Of a stretch of DNA of 5,540 nucleotides, positions 1-5,540 are shown piece after piece (within the stretch, counting starts at the first letter, position 1; the number at the start of each line of letters is the position of its first letter). The notes below the pieces were generated by a model that ran no database searches, was not told where the DNA came from, and was given only the letters and a program-made list of their open reading frames with translations. This DNA comes from Saprospiraceae bacterium (lineage in GTDB: Bacteria; Bacteroidota; Bacteroidia; Chitinophagales; Saprospiraceae). A program made the position numbers and the translations under genes. The DNA is taken from assembly GCA_023300835.1 (NCBI GenBank), contig JALZVB010000363.1, positions 1-5,540 of the forward strand. Reading direction: 5' to 3'.

Positions 1-90
1 TGTTACAGGAACCGTTATAAAAAACAAGAAAACCAGTGCTGAAAAAATCAGCTTATTTATAGTTCTAAATTCGTTATCCACTCTATCCAT
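1..90 (-). CDS. N-terminal fragment of a putative membrane protein, cut by the window edge
   Basis: The minus strand is open from an ATG at 90-88 to the window edge, giving 30 codons with no stop. The peptide begins MDRVDNEFRTINK and continues into a strongly hydrophobic stretch (LIFSALVFLFFITVPVT). This looks like a short charged cytoplasmic tail followed by a signal anchor or first transmembrane helix. The positive charges (R, K) lie before the hydrophobic segment, as expected for an N-in topology. The gene has the same orientation as uvrB and follows it after a 197-bp spacer, so read-through from uvrB is possible but not required. There is no Shine-Dalgarno sequence before the ATG; the upstream bases are AT-rich. 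The rest of the protein lies outside the window, so the function cannot be named. It could also be a chance open frame, but the amphipathic-then-hydrophobic layout makes a real N-terminus more likely. Confidence 0.5.
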   Translation of the reverse strand, partial: MDRVDNEFRTINKLIFSALVFLFFITVPVT

Positions 91-287
91 TTTGAATTAA
101 ATACGGTATTGGTAATTAATAAATTCCTTTGCCAAAATACGGTTCTTATTTATTACCTATTCCTAATGTTTTTTTAAGGTGAAAGATTGTCTTTTTGTTC
201 CTAATCCAAGCCCAATTACATAATAATTAACTGATTATTTAGACATAAGCCATTTTTAGACTTATAAAAGGAGGAAAAGTCAACAAC
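91..287. other. Intergenic spacer between uvrB and the left-edge gene
   Basis: This is AT-rich, apparently non-coding DNA. It holds a 9-bp direct repeat (AAATACGGT at 99-107 and 135-143) close to the start of the left-edge gene, and a weak inverted pair (GACTT 259-263, AAGTC 277-281) just past the uvrB stop. That pair has a 13-nt loop and no clear U-tract, so I do not call it a terminator. I see no convincing intrinsic terminator and no consensus TAnnTTTG promoter for the left-edge gene. Confidence 0.5.
99..143. repeat. Two 9-bp direct repeats upstream of the left-edge gene
   Basis: AAATACGGT occurs at 99-107 and again at 135-143, 36 bp apart start to start, within 55 bp of the ATG at 90-88. 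The copy nearer the gene is also a small dyad (AATAC-G-GTATT, 100-110); the farther copy keeps only half of it. The placement would suit an operator or activator site for the minus-strand gene, but two 9-mers in AT-rich DNA can arise by chance. The role is inferred only. Confidence 0.3.
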
Positions 288-2315
288 CTACATTGCTCCT
301 TTCTTTTTCTTTTTCAATGCAAATAGCTCATCTCTGAATTGTGCAGCCGTAATAAAATCAAGGTCTTTGGCCGCTTTTTTCATTTTTCGCTCTGTTTCTA
401 GAATCAACTTATCCAACTGATCTTTACTCATATAGGCGATTATCGGGTCTGCAGCAAGACTTGATTCTGTAGGTTCTATATAAGCCTTGGACTTATTGGC
501 GCCTCTGATATCTAGGATTGAGTTTTTGGACATGATTTCTTCCCTGGTTTTCACCATCGTCTTTGGGGTAATACCGTGTTCCTCGTTGTAAGCCATCTGT
601 ATCGCACGACGTCTATTGGTCTCATCTATAGTGTATTGCATACTCTTGGTCATCTTATCCGCATAGAAAATAACCAGTCCATTAGAGTTTCTGGCTGCTC
701 TACCTGCTGTCTGGGTGAGTGACTTATTGTTTCTCAGGAATCCTTCTTTGTCTGCATCTATTACGGCTACCAGTGATACTTCTGGAAGATCCAATCCCTC
801 TCTCAATAAGTTAACCCCTACAAGTACATCAAATTCTCCCAATCTCAAATCCCGTATGATCTCTACCCTATCCAAAGTATCAACCTCTGAGTGAATATAT
901 CTCACCTTAATAGATAGCTTGGTCAGGTACTTGGTCAGTTCTTCAGCCATCCGCTTAGTCAAGGTCGTGATGAGTACCCTTTCATTAGCCTTGATTCTGA
1001 GATGAATTTCTTCTAGCAGATCATCTATCTGATTGATACTTGGTCTTACCTCTATAGGGGGATCGAGAAGGCCTGTAGGTCTCACGACTTGTTCTACAAT
1101 GACGCCTTCCGTTTCTTCTAGTTCGTAATCACCTGGTGTCGCACTGACATATATGACTTGATTAATAAGCGTATCAAATTCTGTAAAATTTAATGGTCTA
1201 TTATCTATTGCACTAGGAAGCCTGAACCCAAAGTTCACAAGATTAAGTTTCCTAGCTCTGTCCCCTCCCCACATACCTCTCACTTGTGGCAATGTAACAT
1301 GGCTCTCATCTATAATCATGAGATAATCATCAGGAAAATAATCTAGTAGACAGAATGGCCTAGTCCCTGGAATCCTTCCATCAAAAAATCTAGAGTAGTT
1401 CTCAATTCCATTACAATAACCCAACTCTCTTATCATTTCCAGATCAAAAGTCGTTCTCTCACGTATCCGTTGAGCTTCTATAAATCGACCTTCTCGCTCA
1501 AAGAATTTTTCATGGGTATATAATTCGTCTTCTATCTCCTTGATTATCTCATTGAATCTTGCTCTTGGGGCAATGTAAAGGTTAGCAGGAAATATGGCAG
1601 CATCATCTAGAAATCCTATCCGTTTACCTGTTTCAGTTTCCAGCTGTTCTATAGTGTCTATTTCGTCACCGAAAAAAGTAATGCGATACCCATAATCTAC
1701 ATACGGCAAATTAACATCTATCGTATCTCCTCTTACACGAAAAGTACTTCTCTTGAAATCCACTTCTGTTCTAGAGTATAATATGGCGACCAATTTGTAG
1801 AGAAACTGATTTCTAGAAAACGTCTGTCCTTTTGTAATTCTTATAATCCCATCTGTGTAATCATCAGGGTTACCCATTCCAAAAATACACGAGACAGAAG
1901 CTACGATAATAATATCTCGTCTTCCTGACAATAGATTGGAAGTCGCTCTCAATCTGAGTTTGTCTATCTCCTCATTAATCAACAAATCCTTTTCTATATA
2001 TGTATCACTTCCTGAGATATAAGCCTCTGGTTGGTAATAGTCATAGTAAGAAACAAAGTACTCGACGGCGTTATCAGGAAAGAAATCTCTGAATTCTCCA
2101 TATAGCTGCGCCGTAAGCGTCTTGTTATGTGATAGCACCAGTGTAGGTCTATTAAGTTCTTTGATGACATTGGCCACCGTAAATGTCTTACCTGAACCCG
2201 TTACGCCTAGTAGAACTTGACTCTTCTCCTTGTCATGTACCCCTTCTAGTAAACTCTTAATTGCTGTAGGTTGGTCACCCGTAGGTACATAATTTGATTC
2301 TAATTTAAATGCCAT
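288..2315 (-). CDS. uvrB: UvrB, excinuclease ABC subunit B (nucleotide excision repair helicase)
   Basis: UvrB is the cytoplasmic damage-verification subunit of UvrABC. UvrA loads it on DNA, it opens the helix at a lesion, and it then recruits UvrC for dual incision. Read from ATG 2315-2313, the product is 675 residues, close to the 673 of E. coli UvrB. Visible motifs in order are: Walker A GVTGSGKT (37-44); the beta-hairpin that clamps DNA, YYDYYQPEAYI (90-100); Walker B with DESH (337-340); YVSATP (389-394); helicase motif V region VLVGVNLLREGLDLPEV (498-512); motif VI QTAGRAARN (535-543); and a C-terminal UVR domain (about 632-667) that binds UvrC. The frame could start nine codons earlier at 2342, but that only adds a hydrophobic MVIVLIFVS, unsuited to a cytosolic repair protein, whereas MAFKLESNYVPTGDQP matches the family start. 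All key residues are present, so it should be active. It diverges from the VIT/VWA gene, and I see no uvrA or uvrC nearby. Confidence 0.97.
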   Translation of the reverse strand: MAFKLESNYVPTGDQPTAIKSLLEGVHDKEKSQVLLGVTGSGKTFTVANVIKELNRPTLVLSHNKTLTAQLYGEFRDFFPDNAVEYFVSYYDYYQPEAYISGSDTYIEKDLLINEEIDKLRLRATSNLLSGRRDIIIVASVSCIFGMGNPDDYTDGIIRITKGQTFSRNQFLYKLVAILYSRTEVDFKRSTFRVRGDTIDVNLPYVDYGYRITFFGDEIDTIEQLETETGKRIGFLDDAAIFPANLYIAPRARFNEIIKEIEDELYTHEKFFEREGRFIEAQRIRERTTFDLEMIRELGYCNGIENYSRFFDGRIPGTRPFCLLDYFPDDYLMIIDESHVTLPQVRGMWGGDRARKLNLVNFGFRLPSAIDNRPLNFTEFDTLINQVIYVSATPGDYELEETEGVIVEQVVRPTGLLDPPIEVRPSINQIDDLLEEIHLRIKANERVLITTLTKRMAEELTKYLTKLSIKVRYIHSEVDTLDRVEIIRDLRLGEFDVLVGVNLLREGLDLPEVSLVAVIDADKEGFLRNNKSLTQTAGRAARNSNGLVIFYADKMTKSMQYTIDETNRRRAIQMAYNEEHGITPKTMVKTREEIMSKNSILDIRGANKSKAYIEPTESSLAADPIIAYMSKDQLDKLILETERKMKKAAKDLDFITAAQFRDELFALKKKKKGAM

Positions 2316-2367
2316 TGAAACGAAGATAAGGACTATTACCAAATAGTGATACAGTTTGTTTTGGCGT

Positions 2368-2401
2368 CAAAAACCTATAATGCGACTAGAATTGTCGTCA
2401 A
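2368..2401 (-). promoter_or_regulatory. Candidate uvrB promoter
   Basis: Reading leftward, TTGACG (2401-2396) is followed after 16 bp by TATAGG (2379-2374). The same region can be read as the Bacteroidota pattern: TTG (2401-2399), 21 bp, then TAGGTTTT (2377-2370), one base off the TAnnTTTG consensus. Both readings would start transcription roughly 45-55 bases before the uvrB ATG at 2315. No Shine-Dalgarno sequence precedes that ATG, which is normal for the phylum. The match is by eye and unscored. Confidence 0.4.
2383..2397. repeat. Small dyad CGAC-N7-GTCG inside the candidate uvrB promoter
   Basis: CGAC at 2383-2386 and GTCG at 2394-2397 form a perfect 4-bp-arm dyad with a 7-bp centre (TAGAATT). 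It lies almost entirely between the two candidate promoter boxes, where a bound repressor would block RNA polymerase. uvrB is damage-inducible in many bacteria through LexA, but this is not a known LexA box that I recognise, and arms this short are weak evidence. Confidence 0.25.
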
Positions 2402-2463
2402 TTACATAAAAAGCGACCCAACTATATTGATATCTTGTTCTCACAATAACAGTTACGGCTTCA

Positions 2464-2485
2464 TTTTGTATTTTTAAATACAAAA
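2464..2485. repeat. Perfect 10-bp-arm palindrome upstream of the VIT/VWA gene
   Basis: TTTTGTATTT (2464-2473) and AAATACAAAA (2476-2485) are exact reverse complements separated by TT. The element ends 12 bases before the ATG at 2498, and after 2485 the plus strand carries more A residues rather than T, so it does not look like a terminator of plus-strand transcription. A near-consensus -7 box (TCATTTTG, 2461-2468) overlaps its left arm. It may be an operator, a 5'-UTR hairpin or a cruciform-prone site for the plus-strand gene. The low complexity raises the chance level, but 20 paired bases around a 2-bp centre is notable. Confidence 0.6.
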
Positions 2486-2497
2486 AAAACATTAGTA

Positions 2498-2545
2498 ATG
2501 AAACAGCTCATCTTACTCTTCGCCCTATTTTTTCTAGTTTTTTAA
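2498..2545 (+). other. Out-of-frame signal-peptide start of the VIT/VWA gene
   Basis: ATG at 2498 opens a 15-codon frame, MKQLILLFALFFLVF, that stops at TAA 2543-2545. It has a Lys followed by an unbroken hydrophobic core, which is the n- and h-region of a Sec signal peptide. The frame of the large downstream gene, read back from 2557 without a stop, gives SSFLIGQN immediately before its first Met. A -1 shift (or one added T) in the T6 run at 2528-2533 yields MKQLILLFALFF joined to SSFLIGQN, a typical Bacteroidota signal peptide with a likely cut near IGQ/N. A shift at the second T6 run (2538-2543) instead gives MKQLILLFALFFLVF joined to LIGQN. I interpret this stretch as the true 5' end of the downstream gene, separated from it by a frameshift. 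Confidence 0.75.
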
Positions 2546-2556
2546 TCGGTCAGAAC

Positions 2557-4593
2557 ATGTATGTCCAAGACCCACAAGAGTGGTGGTCAGGTGGCCCAGG
2601 ATATATAGAAAACCTAGAAATTGATATTCAACCCATCGGTACTCATGCCGAAATTGCTTTAACATTTGATGTAGCGACAGATGAAGATTTTTTCAATCCA
2701 GAGAGTCAGCTAGAATTTGTGTTTGAATTTCCAATGCCTAATGATGTTGTATTCAATGACTCTTGGTTATGGATAGAAGAATATGTTTCTGAAGGGGTTA
2801 TATATGAAAAAAATGATGGAACACAGATATATGAAGGTATTGTAAGCCGTAGACAAGATCCTTCTATATTGACAAAGAGCTCAAAAGATAATTATAACCT
2901 CAAAATTTATCCCCTATTTGCGGATAGTACAAGGAAGGTCAAAATATCTTACATACAACCTTTTTATTATGAAGGTCAACAAGCGCTTATTAACTTACCT
3001 AATGAGATTTTCAGTTCTTCATTTAGGGAAATAGAAAGTGTTAACTTGAATATTAAAAACTCAAATGAGTGGGGACACGATAGGATATCACATCCCAATA
3101 TCGAATACGTAACAACTCAAGATGGAATTGACAAGTACATTATAAATGCGCTAGATACAAGATCAACGGACATTGTAAGTTTTACGTCACAGGACATTTC
3201 TGTTCCGTATTACTTTAGCACTTATGAACAAGATGGAGATCAGTATTTTCAGATGGCTATATTTCAAAACAGATTTGACATTGAGCGACCTGCTCAGAAT
3301 CTTCTTTTTGTATTGGATTATCAGTCAGGATACTCTACAATTGGTATTGATGCCTTACTTAATACGTTAGAAGGAAGACTTAAAAACGAATTGACAGCGG
3401 ATGATAATTTCAACATTTGTTTTCAAGATTTCAGAACAACCTTTTCATCTGATACCTGGTTATCCGCTACTCAAGAAAATATAGAAATGGCTATTGCTGC
3501 AGTACGTGATGGCGGGATGGATGAATACACAAGCCTTGTCAGTACTATACCAGCGGCTGTTGACTTTGTCAGTATGAATGATAAGAATGCCGAGATAATC
3601 TTAATTAGTAATGACAGAGATTTTGATGACACAGGTCGTATTAATGATTTTATAGAAGAGCTAGAATCATTCTATGACACTATGGATGAAGAGATAACAA
3701 TTTCTATACTTGATTATTCAGATCTATATCGCAGAACCCACTGGGTCAACGGTATCGTATATGAAGGTAATGGATACATCTATAGTAGATTAGCCAATCT
3801 ATTTTATGGGTTATATACACCTCTTGATCAGGCCAGTGAATTGGGCTCAGAATTATACAACACTATACTCGGTACGACATTTAATATCAATGCATTTGAC
3901 ATAGATCTAGATCCTACTAATGGCCTTATTTACGATGACTATTTTAATTTTTCTAATACCAATAACCTGAGTCTTAATCAACCCATAATTGGTACAGGAA
4001 AATACCTGGGTAGTTTCCCATTTACATTTGACTTAAAAGCAAAAATTGGTAATGACGTCTTATCTCAAGAATATACTATCACTGAAGACAACAGTAGTAA
4101 TGAAAGTTTTACCCCTACCATCTGGGCGGCTCAGTACTTACTCGATAATGAGTTTGATAATGATCCGAATATCATAAATGATGTTATAGAACTCAGCATG
4201 GACGAACGTCTGCTATGTTTCAGAACAATATTCTTAAGTTTAGAAGAAGGATTTGTACCTAATGACGATCCAGATTTTGATAATGAAGGCGGTCCTGTTA
4301 CAGTTTCTAATGATGAAATAAATGAGGTAAACATTACTGTATACCCTAATCCATTTATAGAAAAACTCAGTATTCAACTGCCATTATCTATTGATACAGA
4401 AGACCTCAGTGTAGAACTTATTAATTCAGAAGGCAGATTGATAAGAACAATAAATGTGACAGAATCACATAGTGACGCGGGTACAATATTAGAATGGAAA
4501 AATGACAGTAATTTATTATCTGGTTTATACACCATCCGTATCATTACAAAAGACAACATCTACCAAGAAAAAGTAATCCATATTTCGAAATAA
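2557..4593 (+). CDS. Secreted VIT/VWA-like protein with T9SS C-terminal sorting domain (start frameshifted)
   Basis: The open frame has 678 codons from ATG 2557. Residues about 20-140 form a VIT domain, with the family signature around IYEGIVSRRQDPSIL (91-105) and a later KVKISYIQPF (127-136). Residues about 246-390 look like a von Willebrand A fold (LLFVLD at 249-254, DDNFNICFQDF at 282-292, AEIILIS at 345-351), but the metal site is degenerate: DYQSG instead of DxSxS and SND instead of TDG. A beta-rich segment follows, then IWAAQYLLD...LSLEEGF (522-566), a tail common to VIT-VWA proteins. An acidic linker leads to a type A T9SS sorting domain (about 595-678: VYPNPF, LINSEGRLIR, LLSGLYTIRI, K-rich end), which directs export across the outer membrane and cell-surface attachment or release. 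T9SS cargo needs a Sec signal peptide, absent here but present out of frame at 2498. With the frame restored the protein is 698 residues. Adhesion or protein binding is a reasonable guess; the exact function is unknown. Confidence 0.85.
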   Translation: MYVQDPQEWWSGGPGYIENLEIDIQPIGTHAEIALTFDVATDEDFFNPESQLEFVFEFPMPNDVVFNDSWLWIEEYVSEGVIYEKNDGTQIYEGIVSRRQDPSILTKSSKDNYNLKIYPLFADSTRKVKISYIQPFYYEGQQALINLPNEIFSSSFREIESVNLNIKNSNEWGHDRISHPNIEYVTTQDGIDKYIINALDTRSTDIVSFTSQDISVPYYFSTYEQDGDQYFQMAIFQNRFDIERPAQNLLFVLDYQSGYSTIGIDALLNTLEGRLKNELTADDNFNICFQDFRTTFSSDTWLSATQENIEMAIAAVRDGGMDEYTSLVSTIPAAVDFVSMNDKNAEIILISNDRDFDDTGRINDFIEELESFYDTMDEEITISILDYSDLYRRTHWVNGIVYEGNGYIYSRLANLFYGLYTPLDQASELGSELYNTILGTTFNINAFDIDLDPTNGLIYDDYFNFSNTNNLSLNQPIIGTGKYLGSFPFTFDLKAKIGNDVLSQEYTITEDNSSNESFTPTIWAAQYLLDNEFDNDPNIINDVIELSMDERLLCFRTIFLSLEEGFVPNDDPDFDNEGGPVTVSNDEINEVNITVYPNPFIEKLSIQLPLSIDTEDLSVELINSEGRLIRTINVTESHSDAGTILEWKNDSNLLSGLYTIRIITKDNIYQEKVIHISK

Positions 4594-4666
4594 AAAAATC
4601 AGATCGATCAGAACCATATTGCGGGGAACATTATAAGACAAGAGAAAAATAATGTTCCTTTGCAAT
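4594..4666. other. Intergenic gap between the VIT/VWA gene and the hydrolase
   Basis: This 73-bp spacer holds an 8-bp palindrome GATCGATC (4602-4609) and the left arm and loop of the hairpin at 4625-4658. There is no Shine-Dalgarno motif. The A-rich run before 4652 is typical of Bacteroidota leaders. I see no consensus promoter, so the hydrolase may be co-transcribed with the gene before it. Confidence 0.5.
4625..4658 (+). terminator. 10-bp-arm hairpin between the VIT/VWA gene and the hydrolase (terminator or leader structure)
   Basis: GGAACATTAT (4625-4634) and ATAATGTTCC (4649-4658) are exact reverse complements with a 14-nt loop. Two G-T pairs can extend the stem outward (4623-4624 with 4659-4660). 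Only a short T run follows (TT, then TG), so it is a poor intrinsic terminator and may instead be a regulatory hairpin in the leader of the hydrolase. The possible upstream start codon at 4652 lies inside the right arm, while the preferred ATG at 4667 lies 8 bases beyond the stem. Confidence 0.45.
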
Positions 4667-5437
4667 ATGAATCGATTAAACTACAAGGAATACGGATCTG
4701 GTGAACCCATAATAATTCTACATGGCTTATTAGGTATGTTAGACAATTGGCACACCTTTGCCAAAGCCCTGGCTCAAAACTATTGGGTAATATCTATTGA
4801 CCAGAGGAATCATGGTCGTTCGTTTCATTCTACAGAATTTGATTATAAACTACTCGCTGAAGACTTAAAAGACTTCATGGAGGAACAACATATTCCCCGT
4901 GCAGTATTGTTAGGACATTCTATGGGTGGTAAAACGGTGATGCAGTTCTTAACCCAACACGAGGAAATGGTATCTAAAGCCATCATTGTAGACATCGCTC
5001 CTGATGGAACAACAGGAACACATAAGCCCATTTTTGATGCACTCAGATCCGTAAATGTTGAATCCGTTGCAAACAGAAAAGAAGTCCAAGAAAGTCTAAT
5101 GAAAGAAATAGGCACGTTATCAACCGTCCAGTTTCTGATGAAAAACCTAACCCTTAATAAAGAGACTGGGACATATCAATGGAAAGCCAATCTAGATGCC
5201 CTATGGGAAAATTACGACAATATCATGTCCCCTATCCAATCAGACTATCCATGTGAAACCGATACCCTGTTTATAGCCGGTGAAAAATCAAACTACATAA
5301 AAGAAAGCGACCTAGAATCGATAACTAAACTATTCCCAAACCATAAGATGGAAACTATTTCCGATGCAGGGCATTGGATTCATGCTGAGCAACCTAAGAG
5401 GTTGTTGGAGGTAGTGGAAGGATTTGTAAAGACATAA
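4667..5437 (+). CDS. Alpha/beta hydrolase, ABHD11/YbfF-like esterase
   Basis: A cytoplasmic serine hydrolase of the alpha/beta fold, 256 residues from ATG 4667, the usual length for the family. It has the oxyanion-loop HGLLG (19-23), a conserved IDQRNHGRS after the third strand (44-52), the nucleophile elbow GHSMGG with Ser85, VDIAP (108-112), the VNLDAL-like motif as ANLDALW (174-180), and the catalytic His236 in GHWIHAEQP. This set matches the ABHD11/YbfF subfamily, which cleaves acyl esters or thioesters; the natural substrate is unknown. The acid of the triad is uncertain: the usual Asp position after the late strand reads GEKSNY, so Asp109 of VDIAP is one candidate. An in-frame ATG at 4652 would add MFLCN, but relatives begin with a short segment before the first strand, as in MNRLNYKEYGSGEP, and the 4652 codon is inside a hairpin stem. 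There is no signal peptide. It follows the VIT/VWA gene by 73 bp on the same strand. Confidence 0.88.
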   Translation: MNRLNYKEYGSGEPIIILHGLLGMLDNWHTFAKALAQNYWVISIDQRNHGRSFHSTEFDYKLLAEDLKDFMEEQHIPRAVLLGHSMGGKTVMQFLTQHEEMVSKAIIVDIAPDGTTGTHKPIFDALRSVNVESVANRKEVQESLMKEIGTLSTVQFLMKNLTLNKETGTYQWKANLDALWENYDNIMSPIQSDYPCETDTLFIAGEKSNYIKESDLESITKLFPNHKMETISDAGHWIHAEQPKRLLEVVEGFVKT

Positions 5438-5540
5438 ACCAAAATTATATATATTGTATTGATTTGAAGTCAGAGACAGCAAAAGCGTGAGATCAAATGT
5501 AAGTTAAAAAGGAGAGCCAAAATTAAGTCTCGCTTTATAG
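5438..5540. other. Right-edge non-coding stretch
   Basis: I find no plausible coding start here: the only plus-strand ATG (5497) is followed directly by TAA, and a GTG at 5487 stops after six codons. A bulged inverted pair, AAAGCGTGAGA (5482-5492) and TCTCGCTTT (5528-5536), encloses a 35-nt loop. This could be part of a terminator or of a regulatory structure for a gene beyond the edge, but it is weak. The stretch is strongly AT-rich just after the hydrolase stop. Confidence 0.4.

Noticed and set aside
267..274. A strong Shine-Dalgarno-like AAGGAGG on the plus strand near the uvrB stop
   Set aside because: No start codon follows at a useful distance, and the DNA downstream is the uvrB coding region on the other strand, so it is probably a chance match.
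259..281. Inverted pair GACTT/AAGTC as a uvrB terminator
   Set aside because: Only five base pairs, a 13-nt loop and no continuous U-tract on the minus strand.
2316..2342. Nine-codon N-terminal extension of UvrB (MVIVLIFVS)
   Set aside because: Family members begin at MAFKLES-like sequence, and a hydrophobic leader does not fit a cytosolic repair protein.
4131..4559. Two minus-strand open frames of 61-67 codons within the VIT/VWA gene
   Set aside because: They are Ser-rich shadows of a well-supported coding frame, with no recognisable motif or leader.
4843..5115. A 90-codon minus-strand open frame inside the hydrolase gene
   Set aside because: It lies opposite the catalytic core of a conserved hydrolase and has no family features, so it is a shadow frame.
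5494..5501. A perfect TAnnTTTG box (TACATTTG) on the minus strand with an upstream TTG
   Set aside because: It would transcribe leftward, antisense into the hydrolase, with no gene to serve. The spacing to TTG (16 bp) is short, and an 8-base AT-rich match arises easily by chance.

Overview
The window looks like a chromosomal stretch from a Bacteroidota bacterium (Saprospiria- or Flavobacteriia-like; I cannot place it more finely). The evidence is the low-GC, AT-rich intergenic DNA, the absence of convincing Shine-Dalgarno sequences before the genes, and above all a large protein ending in a type A Por/type IX secretion (T9SS) C-terminal sorting domain, which is largely confined to that phylum. 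I see no RNA genes, insertion sequences, CRISPR arrays or phage genes.

Layout from left to right. Positions 1-90 (minus) hold the first 30 codons of a gene that runs off the left edge; its N-terminus looks like a short cytoplasmic tail plus one membrane segment. After a 197-bp spacer comes uvrB on the minus strand (288-2315), a complete, motif-perfect excision-repair helicase. The 182-bp region 2316-2497 separates uvrB from a divergent plus-strand gene. It contains a candidate uvrB promoter with a small dyad between its boxes, and a 10-bp-arm palindrome just before the plus-strand gene. That gene (open frame 2557-4593) encodes a VIT + VWA-like + T9SS-sorting-domain protein. A 73-bp gap holding a 10-bp-arm hairpin leads to a plus-strand alpha/beta hydrolase of the ABHD11/YbfF type (4667-5437). 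The last 103 bases contain no gene that I can recognise.

The most interesting observation is at the 5' end of the VIT/VWA gene. The open frame starting at 2557 lacks a signal peptide, although its T9SS sorting domain implies Sec export. A textbook signal-peptide start lies just upstream (ATG 2498) in a different frame, and stops at 2543-2545. One extra T in either of two T6 runs (2528-2533 or 2538-2543), or a -1 slip, joins the two into a 698-residue secreted protein. This could be a homopolymer sequencing error, a real inactivating indel, or a slippage-controlled ON/OFF switch of a surface protein; the sequence alone cannot decide.

The genes do not form an obvious shared pathway: DNA repair, a secreted protein and a small-molecule esterase are simply neighbours. 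I found no convincing evidence for a new multi-gene system.
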